Assembly: GCA_016208165.1 (NCBI GenBank)
Contig: JACQYL010000022.1
Location: forward strand, 1-38,153
DNA: 38,153 nt
Source of the DNA: Deltaproteobacteria bacterium
GTDB lineage: Bacteria > Desulfobacterota > Desulfarculia > JACQYL01
Direction: 5' to 3'
The position numbers and the translations under genes were made by a program. Positions 31,834 through 38,153 of the stretch are shown in pieces. How positions within the stretch are numbered: the first letter of the stretch is position 1; every line of letters begins with the position of its first letter. The notes under the pieces are model-generated. The model was not told where the DNA came from. It saw nothing but the letters and a program-made list of their open reading frames with translations, and made no database searches.

Positions 31834-32367
31834 ATGATCGTTACCGTGCGTCTTTATGAGGAACTCAACGACGTTTTGCCCGTCGAGCAAAGGAAACGGG
31901 CATTCTCTCACGAGCTTCCTGAGGACTCGACCGTATCCGCTCTCCTGAACAGCCTCCGCATACCGGTGGAAAGGGTGGAACTGGCGCTGGTGAACGGCCG
32001 CTCGGTAAACCCATCCTGCTTACTTCAAGACAACGACTACGTCAGCCTCTTTCCCGTATTCGAGTCCATTGACATAGGGCCGCTGGTGCGCTTTCGTTCC
32101 TTTCCGCTAAGGTCGCCGAAATTTCTCACGGACCGAACGGCGGACGCCCTCGGTGAAAAACTGAGGCAGAAAGGGTATGACGTGCATCAGGAGGCGAATA
32201 TGGATGATGCCGAACTCGCTGAAGTTGCCGACAGGGAGGGCCGGATTCTTCTCTCCGTCCGGATTGGATTGGGGCCGAGCGCCGGCGTGGCCCGTGCTTT
32301 GAGCGTACCTGATGGGGACCCCGAGGTCCAGTTGGCTCATCTCCTCGATCGCCTGAGCCTCGGGTAG
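31834..32367 (+). CDS. MoaD/ThiS-like domain fused to a degenerate Mut7-C-like domain
   Basis: The start is ATG 31834 (MIVTVRLYEELNDVLP), giving 177 aa; an upstream ATG at 31765 adds an unlikely tail. Residues 1-75 fit a ubiquitin-like MoaD/ThiS fold (DSTVSALLNSLRIPVERVELALVNGRSV, then DNDYVSLFPVFE), but without the C-terminal Gly-Gly because it is fused. Residues about 90-177 resemble Mut7-C, a PIN-like RNase domain (PKFLTDRTADALGEKLRQKGYDV, EVADREGRILLSV). Usual acidic and Arg-Asp residues look changed (LLSVRI where LLTRD is expected) and the zinc knuckle with four Cys is absent. So this may be a non-catalytic version. It is 107 bp past nrdG and may or may not share its transcript. Confidence 0.72.
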   Translation: MIVTVRLYEELNDVLPVEQRKRAFSHELPEDSTVSALLNSLRIPVERVELALVNGRSVNPSCLLQDNDYVSLFPVFESIDIGPLVRFRSFPLRSPKFLTDRTADALGEKLRQKGYDVHQEANMDDAELAEVADREGRILLSVRIGLGPSAGVARALSVPDGDPEVQLAHLLDRLSLG

Positions 32368-32388
32368 TCCTGACCCACACTCGACAAC

Positions 32389-32412
32389 GAAAAGGCTCCG
32401 GCTTGCCGGGGG
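32389..32412 (-). terminator. Possible terminator after the secreted protein gene
   Basis: On the minus strand a 7-bp stem with a wobble pair around CCGGC-AA-GCCGG is followed by TTTTC. It lies just past the stop at 32418. Confidence 0.4.
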
Positions 32413-32417
32413 GCGTA

Positions 32418-33443
32418 TCAGAACCCGTCGTCCGGAAGCGTAACGAAAAAGGTTCTCACGCCGGCGGAGGTGTCGGTGGACGGCTGGTCTTCCAGTAGCA
32501 GCGGGTTCTCGTAAGAAAAGCAGCATCCGGCCCGAAGCTCCGGAACGCACTGATCGGGATAAAACACACCCACCTCGAAACGGATCCAGCCATTGTCCGT
32601 TTCGCAGTTTGAGATGGATTGGACACAGTCTACATTGCCCAGGCAGAACCGAATGTCATTTCCGAAAAGCTTCTCCGTGTAAAATGTGCATGAGCTTTCA
32701 CAAGTAAAACGATCCGCCAGAGTGGTGCAAGAGGCATCCAACTTACCCGCCAGCGAGTCACATCCCAAAATGGCCAGTTGCAGAGTCTCTCCGGGAGATC
32801 GGTGCGTTCGGTTCGCCAGCCAGGTAGTCTGGGTCCGATCCGGCCGGAACATGCGCGCCAATACCTGATTCTCACTGACCAGCGAAAGGGTGAGACGGGC
32901 GCCAAGCCCGCCCAGGTCGCCGATATCCAAGCCGGCGTACAGTCCGGGATCCAGAAACACATAGCTGGAACTGAAGTCCTTCGAAACGATTACAATTTCG
33001 AATCCCGAAGTGTAGGTTTGGTACACTATGTTCACACTGTTGTCCGCAGGGGCGTACCAACCCTCGCCTGCCGGAGTTGTCCCGGATGTGTCCGCGGGAG
33101 CGGAGAACACGCGATCCATTTCCCAGCGGACAATCACGCCGTCCGGGGATTTCAGAGCAGCCTGGGATTTGGTCTCCGTTACGAAATTCCAGTCCAAATG
33201 ATATCCGTTGCCGGCCAGATCCGGAACGCTCACCGCATTCACGTAATCGGTATCGTTAAAAAAATGCCATTTCGACAGATCCGACGTGAGTACAATCAAG
33301 GCCGAACGATCCGTGTATGTCTGAACGACAGCGTTCATCGTTCCGTCGTCGGATCTGTAAATCCCGTCATACGCCCCAAACACCGGAGTGCCCAGCAGAA
33401 AACCCAGCAGCAGCATACCGCTCCACTTTGCTATAGCTCGCAT
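32418..33443 (-). CDS. Exported two-repeat protein with Cys-rich tail, unknown function
   Basis: The start is ATG 33443 (MRAIAKWSGMLLLGF), with GGGAG 7 nt upstream. A signal peptide ends near ALGTPVFG-AYDG (about residue 23-24), so the protein is periplasmic or secreted. Two related repeats of about 85-90 residues follow. Each starts with a G-x-Y/G-W-Y turn, has a V-Q/Y-Q-T-Y-T strand, a hydrophobic I-V-L/I-V-I strand and ends with an aromatic hairpin (WEMDRVF, TWLANRTH). The last 110 residues hold about 12 cysteines in short spacings (CTTLADRFTCESSC, then FCLGNVDC), suggesting disulfide bonds. No named family is recognised. It is 341 aa long. Confidence 0.68.
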   Translation of the reverse strand: MRAIAKWSGMLLLGFLLGTPVFGAYDGIYRSDDGTMNAVVQTYTDRSALIVLTSDLSKWHFFNDTDYVNAVSVPDLAGNGYHLDWNFVTETKSQAALKSPDGVIVRWEMDRVFSAPADTSGTTPAGEGWYAPADNSVNIVYQTYTSGFEIVIVSKDFSSSYVFLDPGLYAGLDIGDLGGLGARLTLSLVSENQVLARMFRPDRTQTTWLANRTHRSPGETLQLAILGCDSLAGKLDASCTTLADRFTCESSCTFYTEKLFGNDIRFCLGNVDCVQSISNCETDNGWIRFEVGVFYPDQCVPELRAGCCFSYENPLLLEDQPSTDTSAGVRTFFVTLPDDGF

Positions 33444-33846
33444 ATCCTCTCTCCCACTGAATTGAGTAAACACATAAATACGTATTATCAATACGCATTA
33501 TCGTAAAAATGTTCCTCGCCTGCAATACCAATCGCAAACCATGCGACATATTACTGCTCGCGGGCGCACGGCCCTTTCGGGGGATTCCGTACCCCTGTCG
33601 GCGTGAAAGGTGTTTCCCGTTCGAGCCGACGGCCATCGGATTCCATGCAGCGAGGCGTTCAGTCGTAGAACTCGTGTCCCCGGAAGCCTCCGGTTTCCAC
33701 GGGGTACCTGCATGAGCCGGCGACCATCCTCCGCTGCACCCGGACCGATCATGGGGCACGGTTTTTGCTTGAAACTCCCGTTGAGGCGCTGCCTTGACAC
33801 TGGAGGCAAAAAGCGTCGAATCCTTTTACTACGGTATGAAAAGGAT
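33444..33846. other. Divergent intergenic region with tRNA-Glu-like fragment
   Basis: About 400 bp lie between the exported protein and the FliL-like gene. The part at 33579-33610 matches pieces of tRNA-Glu (GGGGATT, ACCCCTGT, CGGCGTGAAAGG). The rest is unassigned. A TTGACA lies at 33793-33798 without a good -10 box. An open frame from 33610 runs into the next gene but its first 79 residues look non-coding. Confidence 0.4.
33579..33610 (-). repeat. tRNA-Glu-like fragment, second copy
   Basis: Segments GGGGATT, ACCCCTGT and CGGCGTGAAAGG occur in the same order and nearly the same spacing as in the T-arm to anticodon-arm part of tRNA-Glu (13973-14005 on the plus strand). The match is partial. 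It could be a tRNA relic or a dispersed repeat of this genome. Confidence 0.4.
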
Positions 33847-34674
33847 ATGCCCATGGAAGTCGACGACCTCCGCGAGGACAAAAAAAGCCAGGTAAAGACC
33901 GAGAAGGTCTACCAAAAGGGGAAAGGAATCACAGAGAAGGTGCTTTTCGACGACGGTTTCGATTGGGAGAGTTTTGACGACAAGGCGAAAGGAAAGGTCG
34001 CGCCGAATGAAAAATTGGCCGAACTGGACTTGATGGAGGTCGAGGATGACGAACTTTCCCCAAAAACGAAGCCTCCTTCAGAAGAGCCGCGCAAAGACCT
34101 CGACTCCTCACGCCCTCGCAGGGATTCCGATTCTCCGGCCCTGCACCGGCCGTCCAAGCGGCCGTCCAAGCGGCCGGTCCTGAATCTTGCCATATCCAGG
34201 GCCCGTCTCCGGCTTGCCGGAGGCATTCTATTGGCAGTCCTGTCACTCATCTTCGTCGTCACGTGGATGAAAATCTCATCATCCATCCGGGACCGAAACG
34301 GCGAACGGGCACACCGGGTCACCAGGGAAATCGGCACATCGGTGCAGGAACTGGTACCCCTGAAGCCCTTCATGGTGCCTGTATCCAAGGATAATGTAAA
34401 CGCCATCTCGTGGGTTTCACCAACGCTGGTGGTGCAATCCTACGGAGCGTATGTCATCAAAGCGCAAATCGAAGCTATTCGAGGAGAGATCTTTAATGTG
34501 TTGAAAACACCCCAACCGGACGGCGGGGCATTGAATGGAAACAAGCTGGCAAAACAGATAGAAAGGCGCATCAACCAGTATCTGGGTATCAATTTGGTTG
34601 AGAGGGTACAGATTGTAATCAAGGATCCGATCATTACCGACCATAAAGCGACCGGACTTGCGGACTATTCATAG
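33847..34674 (+). CDS. FliL-like single-pass membrane protein
   Basis: The 275-aa protein starts at ATG 33847 (MPMEVDDLRED), or at 33853, which is better spaced from AAGGA. Residues 1-115 are highly charged and probably disordered, with a tandem RPSKRPSKRP encoded by a 12-bp direct repeat. One transmembrane helix spans about 122-140 (LAGGILLAVLSLIFVVTWM). The outer part ends with AQIEAIRGEIFNVLK and GNKLAKQIERRINQYLG, then ERVQIVIKD, which resembles the C-terminal half of FliL proteins that support flagellar stators. No flagellar genes are present here, so it may be a FliL-fold protein with another role. The tail VIKDPIITDH is short. Confidence 0.62.
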   Translation: MPMEVDDLREDKKSQVKTEKVYQKGKGITEKVLFDDGFDWESFDDKAKGKVAPNEKLAELDLMEVEDDELSPKTKPPSEEPRKDLDSSRPRRDSDSPALHRPSKRPSKRPVLNLAISRARLRLAGGILLAVLSLIFVVTWMKISSSIRDRNGERAHRVTREIGTSVQELVPLKPFMVPVSKDNVNAISWVSPTLVVQSYGAYVIKAQIEAIRGEIFNVLKTPQPDGGALNGNKLAKQIERRINQYLGINLVERVQIVIKDPIITDHKATGLADYS

Positions 34675-34690
34675 GGAGGGGGTATTCGAC

Positions 34691-34792
34691 ATGAAAAAGC
34701 CGCCGGAGGTCGAAAAGAAGTTTCCTGCCGGTCCTGATTTGCGGTCCCTCGGAGAATCAACGGCGATGTCCTCTACCCCACGGGACCCCTGA
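34691..34792 (+). CDS. Possible 33-aa small protein
   Basis: ATG at 34691 follows GGAGGGGG by 8 nt, a much stronger ribosome binding site than most here, and starts 16 bp after the FliL-like gene. The product would be MKKPPEVEKKFPAG plus 19 more residues, Lys/Pro-rich at the start with no membrane helix. No homologue is known to me. It could be a chance frame or a truncated remnant. Confidence 0.35.
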   Translation: MKKPPEVEKKFPAGPDLRSLGESTAMSSTPRDP

Positions 34793-34857
34793 AACCCGGT
34801 TTCCCGGGCGACCCCTTCGGAGCCGTCCTTATGCCAAAACCGTTACTCCGCTCAGCG

Positions 34858-35574
34858 CTAGGCACGAAGCAGGCGGCGAATCTCATCGGGCTTTAGAGCT
34901 CGAAAGGCCCCTGGACGAAGGCTCCCCAGCTTCAGCCCGCCTATAGCCACTCGTTTCAACCGAATCACATGAAGCCCGACCTCGGCGCACATGCGTCGCA
35001 CCTGTCGTTTCTTGCCTTCGGCAATCCGGACGCTGATCCATGCCTCCCGGGGGCTCTGGCGGAGTAGTTTCACCTCTATCGCTTTTGCCACACCGTGTTC
35101 CAGGAGAATTCCCTGGGTCAAGCGGTCGAGCTGTTCCGTTCCTTTGAGCCCATGCACCAGGACTTCGTAGGTTTTCAGAACCCCATGCCGCGGGTGCTGA
35201 ATTCGCATGGACAGATCCCCGTCATCCGTCATGATGAGCAGCCCCTCGCTGTCTTCGTCCAGTCGACCCACGGGAAATAAACGGCGCGGCAAGTGGGCCA
35301 CCAGATCCGCCACGGTGGAACGGCCTTGAGGATCATGCATCGTGGTAACCACTCCCCTGGGTTTATTGAGCATGAGCACCACGCGCCTCGTGGCCGAGGG
35401 AACAGGCTTCCCATCCAGGCAGATGGCGTCCGTGCGCGGATCCGCCTTGCTTCCGGGAAGTGTTACGATCCTCCCGTTTACCGTAACCCGACCCTGAAGG
35501 ATGAACATTTCCGACTTTCGCCTCGAAGCGCACCCCGAGCGGGCCAGAATTTTATGAATCCTTTCTAGCGCCAT
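34858..35574 (-). CDS. rluB: Ribosomal RNA pseudouridine synthase, RluB/RsuA family
   Basis: It converts uridine to pseudouridine in rRNA. The start is ATG 35574 (MALERIHKILARSG), with GGAG 9 nt upstream and a 23-bp overlap with scpB; this gives 238 aa. Residues 1-60 are an S4 RNA-binding domain (HKILARSGCASRRKSEMFILQGRV). The catalytic motif is GRLDEDSEGLLIMTDDGDL, with Asp in G-R-L-D. KTYEVLVHG, EGKKRQVRRM and the C-terminal VIRLKRVAIGGL complete the family pattern. RluB is most likely from the scpA-scpB neighbourhood, where it is very often found; RsuA or RluE specificity cannot be excluded. The longer frame to 35712 only overlaps scpB. Confidence 0.92.
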   Translation of the reverse strand: MALERIHKILARSGCASRRKSEMFILQGRVTVNGRIVTLPGSKADPRTDAICLDGKPVPSATRRVVLMLNKPRGVVTTMHDPQGRSTVADLVAHLPRRLFPVGRLDEDSEGLLIMTDDGDLSMRIQHPRHGVLKTYEVLVHGLKGTEQLDRLTQGILLEHGVAKAIEVKLLRQSPREAWISVRIAEGKKRQVRRMCAEVGLHVIRLKRVAIGGLKLGSLRPGAFRALKPDEIRRLLRA

Positions 35575-36109
35575 CGACGCTTTCTCCAGTCCATTGGAAG
35601 AACTCCTCCAGTGTCGGAAGGGCCGACAGATCCATGAGGTCAAACAGCTCCAGGAACTTCCGACTGGTGCCGTAAATAATAGGTCTACCCGGCAGATTTT
35701 TCCTCCCCACAATGCGGATCAAGCCTTTCTCTATGAGCAGACGGAGAATTCCGCCGACTTCCACTCCCCGCAAGCGCTCGATCTCCGCTTTCAAGACAGG
35801 TTGTTTGTAAGCGACTATGGCGAGCGTTTCCATGGCCGGCGCGCTCAAACGGGTCGGCTGGAACTGCCGCAATCTTTTGACGTAATCCTTGAACTCCGGA
35901 CGACTGCGTATCTGAAAACCGCCCGCTACTTCTCGCAACTCGATACCGCGATGGTCCTGGGCGAAGTCCTCGATCAAGGCTTGGATAGCGCCGCTGATAG
36001 CCTCCGCTCCTGCACCGGGAATGATTTCGCGCAGGCGTTTGACCGGAAGCGGAGTCTCGGAGAGAAACAACAGACACTCGATAATGGCCTTGAGATTGTT
36101 TTCAGGCAT
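35552..36109 (-). CDS. scpB: Segregation and condensation protein B
   Basis: The start is ATG 36109 (MPENNLKAIIECLLFLSE), overlapping the scpA stop by 8 bp; 185 aa. ScpB is the winged-helix kite subunit that joins ScpA and SMC in the bacterial condensin. Two winged-helix domains are visible. The first is about 5-80 (ECLLFLSETPLPVKRL, GFQIRSRPEFKDYV). The second is about 88-165 (LSAPAMETLAIVAYKQPVLKAEIERLRGV, GLIRIVGRKNLPGRPIIYGTS). This is the most conserved ScpB block. It acts in chromosome compaction and segregation in the cytoplasm, and is co-translated with scpA. Confidence 0.95.
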   Translation of the reverse strand: MPENNLKAIIECLLFLSETPLPVKRLREIIPGAGAEAISGAIQALIEDFAQDHRGIELREVAGGFQIRSRPEFKDYVKRLRQFQPTRLSAPAMETLAIVAYKQPVLKAEIERLRGVEVGGILRLLIEKGLIRIVGRKNLPGRPIIYGTSRKFLELFDLMDLSALPTLEEFFQWTGESVDGARKDS

Positions 36110-36866
36110 CCGGGCTCTTCCCGCTTCGTTGGGGCGCCAGAAACACGCGTATGACGCCATCGGCCGTGTTCTGGAAGACTCTGACCATACCTACCCGGAT
36201 CAACTCCAACAACGCCAGGAAGGTGACGATCAGTTCTCCGCGGCCAACGCTCGAAAACAGTTCAGTAAACAGCAAGCCTTTGACCGCGCGAAGGCGTTCC
36301 AGAACATCCGCCATCTTGTCTTCCAGTGCGTACTCATGCTGTTCCAGTTCGAGAATTTTGGCCCTCGAGGCGGACTCCACAACCCGTTTGAACGCGGAAA
36401 GAAGATCGAACAGAGACACGCTGATCAGTTCCTCTTCGGTTTCCTCATTCATTTCCTCGGCGACGAAATCCCTCGAGAACACGTCTCGAAACAGCAGATG
36501 TCGACCCTCGAGTTTGACCGCGGCATCCTTCAGCCGGGCGTATTCCAACAGCGGGCGCACGATGTCGAGACGGGGATCCTCCGCATCTTCTTCCTCGGGC
36601 CCTTCCGGAAGCAGTACCCGGGACTTTATATGGATGAGCGTGGACGCCACGGCCAGAAAATCCCCGGCCAGATCCAGATCGAGAATCTCGATCAGTTCGA
36701 TATATCCCAGGAACTCTTCGGTGATCCGGGCAATGGGAATATCGTAAATATCCACTTCGTTCTTGCGGACCAGGAACAACAGCAAGTCCAAGGGACCTTC
36801 GAACTGGTCCAATTTGACCCTGTAGCCTTCGGATCCCGAGTATTTGGGGCCCTCGTTGCTTTCCAC
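36102..36866 (-). CDS. scpA: Segregation and condensation protein A
   Basis: ScpA is the kleisin subunit of the SMC-ScpAB complex. The 254-aa sequence begins after a short head with YRVKLDQFEGPLDLLLFLVRKNEVDIYDIPI, the hallmark N-terminal region that contacts the SMC neck. LAGDFLAVASTLIHIKSRVLLP follows. The middle has an acidic stretch, and the C-terminal winged helix (GRGELIVTFLALLELIRVGMVRVFQ) contacts the SMC cap. It is followed directly by scpB and rluB. The upstream gap to the nucleotidyltransferase gene is 281 bp and contains nothing recognisable. Confidence 0.95.
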   Translation of the reverse strand: MESNEGPKYSGSEGYRVKLDQFEGPLDLLLFLVRKNEVDIYDIPIARITEEFLGYIELIEILDLDLAGDFLAVASTLIHIKSRVLLPEGPEEEDAEDPRLDIVRPLLEYARLKDAAVKLEGRHLLFRDVFSRDFVAEEMNEETEEELISVSLFDLLSAFKRVVESASRAKILELEQHEYALEDKMADVLERLRAVKGLLFTELFSSVGRGELIVTFLALLELIRVGMVRVFQNTADGVIRVFLAPQRSGKSPDA

Positions 36867-37147
36867 GACCCGAACCCTGTTTCAGCCGGACGGCATGGTC
36901 AAAACGAACTATCCTTGGGAGTACGCCAACGGATCCCGGTGAAGCCCATCAAGTCTGTTCTCACAAGCACGCATGGGTCTCCGCAAATCCACCACGCACC
37001 GTTCCGCCCCGTTTTCTCATCGCACCCGCAACACCGCTCCGCGTTTCGAGTCGTAGTCCGCCGCCGCTGAGCTACCCGTCGATTTTGCCGTAATCCCGGC
37101 CACGGAATCGTCCCGTTACAGGTTGGCATCCTTGCCAGGCGTCTTCT

Positions 37148-38153
37148 CTACTTGGAAAGTCGATGAGCGGGTTGCTCCGCCACCGGGAAGACACGCTCCA
37201 AGTACTCCAGTTCGTCTTCTCGGGTCAGCAGTTCATCGTTTAATTTCGCCATGAAAAGCGCGTTCAGGATCTTGCCGTAAAGTGGACCGGGAGGATATCC
37301 CAAGCGACGCAGATCCTTGCCTTGAGTAGCCAACTTCATGCCTTTGAGCCGGTTGAAGTAGGTAGAGACCGCTTTCTTCAGGCTCTCCCGTTTCGTTCTT
37401 GCCATAAGAAAGAGAAGACTCTCGACTCCCAGGGGCTTCAGTAATCGGTAGATTTCACCGCGAGTCGGCTCCCCCCGAAGAGGCATCCTTCGAGGGATGT
37501 CCTGGCCGTCGCTTTTCGCTTTCAAGAGTTCATTGAGCACGGTTTTGGGCACCTCGAAACGCTTCAGCAAGTTCTCAAACTCCACGAGGTTCAGGGGATC
37601 GGCAAGGGCCAGAAGATGCACTTTCCATTTTTCGTAACCGTTCTCCAGGTAGAGGAGGTCGTACCAGTTCAGCACCACATCCACACGAAGAAAGAGATCT
37701 TCCACTTCGCTGTTGAACGCCAGGCCCGGATGAAGGATCGGCAACAACTCGAATTCATTCATTCTGGCGATACAAAGTACCGGATGCTGCTCGCTGAGCA
37801 TCAACTTGATTTCATTGAACAGCCTGCGCCCGCTCAACCCTTTGAACACGTCGATACGACGGGCGTTGTCGATCAGTTGCTGGGTCAGCTTCCCGATCTT
37901 GAAACCGAATCTCTTTTCAAATCGAATGGCGCGGAACACCCGCGTGGGATCTTCCACGAAGCTCAGACTGTGAAGCACCCGGATGGTCTTCTCCTTGATG
38001 TCCTTCTGAGCCCCGAAAAAATCGATAAGCGTACCGAAATGTCTGCTGTTGAGCTGGAGAGCGAGTGTGTTCACCGTGAAATCGCGGCGGTAGAGGTCCA
38101 GTTTGATGGAGCTCAACTCCACGATGGGAAGCGAGGCCGGTGATTCGTACACC
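37148..38153 (-). CDS. tRNA nucleotidyltransferase, C-terminal part (runs off window)
   Basis: The frame is open to the window edge, so the true start is outside. The visible Met (MYESPASLP) is internal by family comparison. Class II nucleotidyltransferase signs are RRDFTVNTLALQLN, GTLIDFFGAQKDIKEKTIRVLH and FVEDPTRVFRAIRFEKRFGF, followed by an RNA-binding helical body. The phrase around SSIKLDLYRRDF is typical of the long enzymes that carry N-terminal DHH and CBS domains (A-adding type in several anaerobic lineages), so a much larger protein is expected (inference). Full CCA-adding versus A-adding specificity cannot be read from this part. The C-terminal residues are LEYLERVFP and a basic tail. 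Confidence 0.88.
   Translation of the reverse strand, partial: VYESPASLPIVELSSIKLDLYRRDFTVNTLALQLNSRHFGTLIDFFGAQKDIKEKTIRVLHSLSFVEDPTRVFRAIRFEKRFGFKIGKLTQQLIDNARRIDVFKGLSGRRLFNEIKLMLSEQHPVLCIARMNEFELLPILHPGLAFNSEVEDLFLRVDVVLNWYDLLYLENGYEKWKVHLLALADPLNLVEFENLLKRFEVPKTVLNELLKAKSDGQDIPRRMPLRGEPTRGEIYRLLKPLGVESLLFLMARTKRESLKKAVSTYFNRLKGMKLATQGKDLRRLGYPPGPLYGKILNALFMAKLNDELLTREDELEYLERVFPVAEQPAHRLSK

Noticed and set aside
33793-33846. Promoter before the FliL-like gene (TTGACA at 33793)
   Set aside because: No acceptable -10 box occurs at 16-18 bp spacing, so it was not listed as a promoter.
35575-35712. Longer N terminus for the pseudouridine synthase
   Set aside because: It overlaps scpB out of frame, and family members begin at the S4 domain just after MALERIHK.
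36021-37070. 349-aa plus-strand open frame
   Set aside because: It is antisense to scpA and scpB and lacks any recognisable domain.
37028-37080. tRNA-like stretch on the minus strand (GGGTAGCTCAGCGG...)
   Set aside because: A D-arm-like GCTCAGC is present, but no T-arm GGTTCGA or matching acceptor stem can be found.

Overview
The window reads as the chromosome of a GC-rich, anaerobic, Gram-negative bacterium, most likely of the Desulfobacterota (deltaproteobacterial) type. The evidence is a class III (oxygen-sensitive) ribonucleotide reductase operon, a DHH/CBS-type tRNA nucleotidyltransferase tail, an unusually long phosphoenolpyruvate synthase and a large cell-surface glycosyltransferase block. 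The phylum is an inference from gene content; no rRNA gene is present.

Region 1 (1-12.7 kb) is an accessory defence island. The 5' end of an IS630-type transposase sits at the left edge. A Vsr-like mismatch endonuclease gene (+) converges with a tightly packed minus-strand operon that reads: 684-aa unknown protein, 329-aa unknown protein, 265-aa DUF3883/PD-(D/E)XK nuclease, 1958-aa superfamily 2 helicase with a C-terminal DUF1998 module (DruE-like), 380-aa Cas4/AddB-like Fe-S nuclease, and 350-aa DNA cytosine-5 methyltransferase. Four of the five junctions overlap by 4-14 bp or are about 20 bp; the other is 44 bp. The methylase plus giant DUF1998 helicase core recalls Druantia (especially the methylase-containing type II) and DISARM, but the full gene set does not match a system I can name with certainty. 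This is the main candidate for a new or divergent anti-phage system.

Region 2 (12.8-14.2 kb) is a junction zone. It holds a shrunken IS200/IS605-like element whose TnpA lost its HUH core, a tRNA-Lys(UUU)-tRNA-Glu(UUC) pair with two rho-independent terminators, and degenerate tRNA-Glu-like fragments including a 12-bp repeat of the tRNA-Glu 3' end. These suggest past integration at the tRNA.

Region 3 (14.3-23.1 kb) is a surface polysaccharide locus with divergent glycosyltransferase genes: a minus-strand set (GT2-coiled coil-GT2, GT4, small membrane protein) and a plus-strand set (GT4-coiled coil-GT2-GT2, broken by a deletion/frameshift near 20.95 kb, then a GT2).

Region 4 (23.2-34.8 kb) is metabolic. 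It carries a PEP synthase with a roughly 190-residue helical insertion, a membrane rhodanese and MauE/DoxX-like pair, and an nrdD-redoxin-nrdG operon behind a strong promoter overlapped by NrdR-like boxes. A MoaD-like/Mut7-C-like protein, an exported two-repeat Cys-rich protein, a FliL-like membrane protein and a possible 33-aa ORF follow.

Region 5 (34.9-38.15 kb) is housekeeping on the minus strand: the 3' part of a tRNA nucleotidyltransferase, then scpA-scpB-rluB, each overlapping the next.
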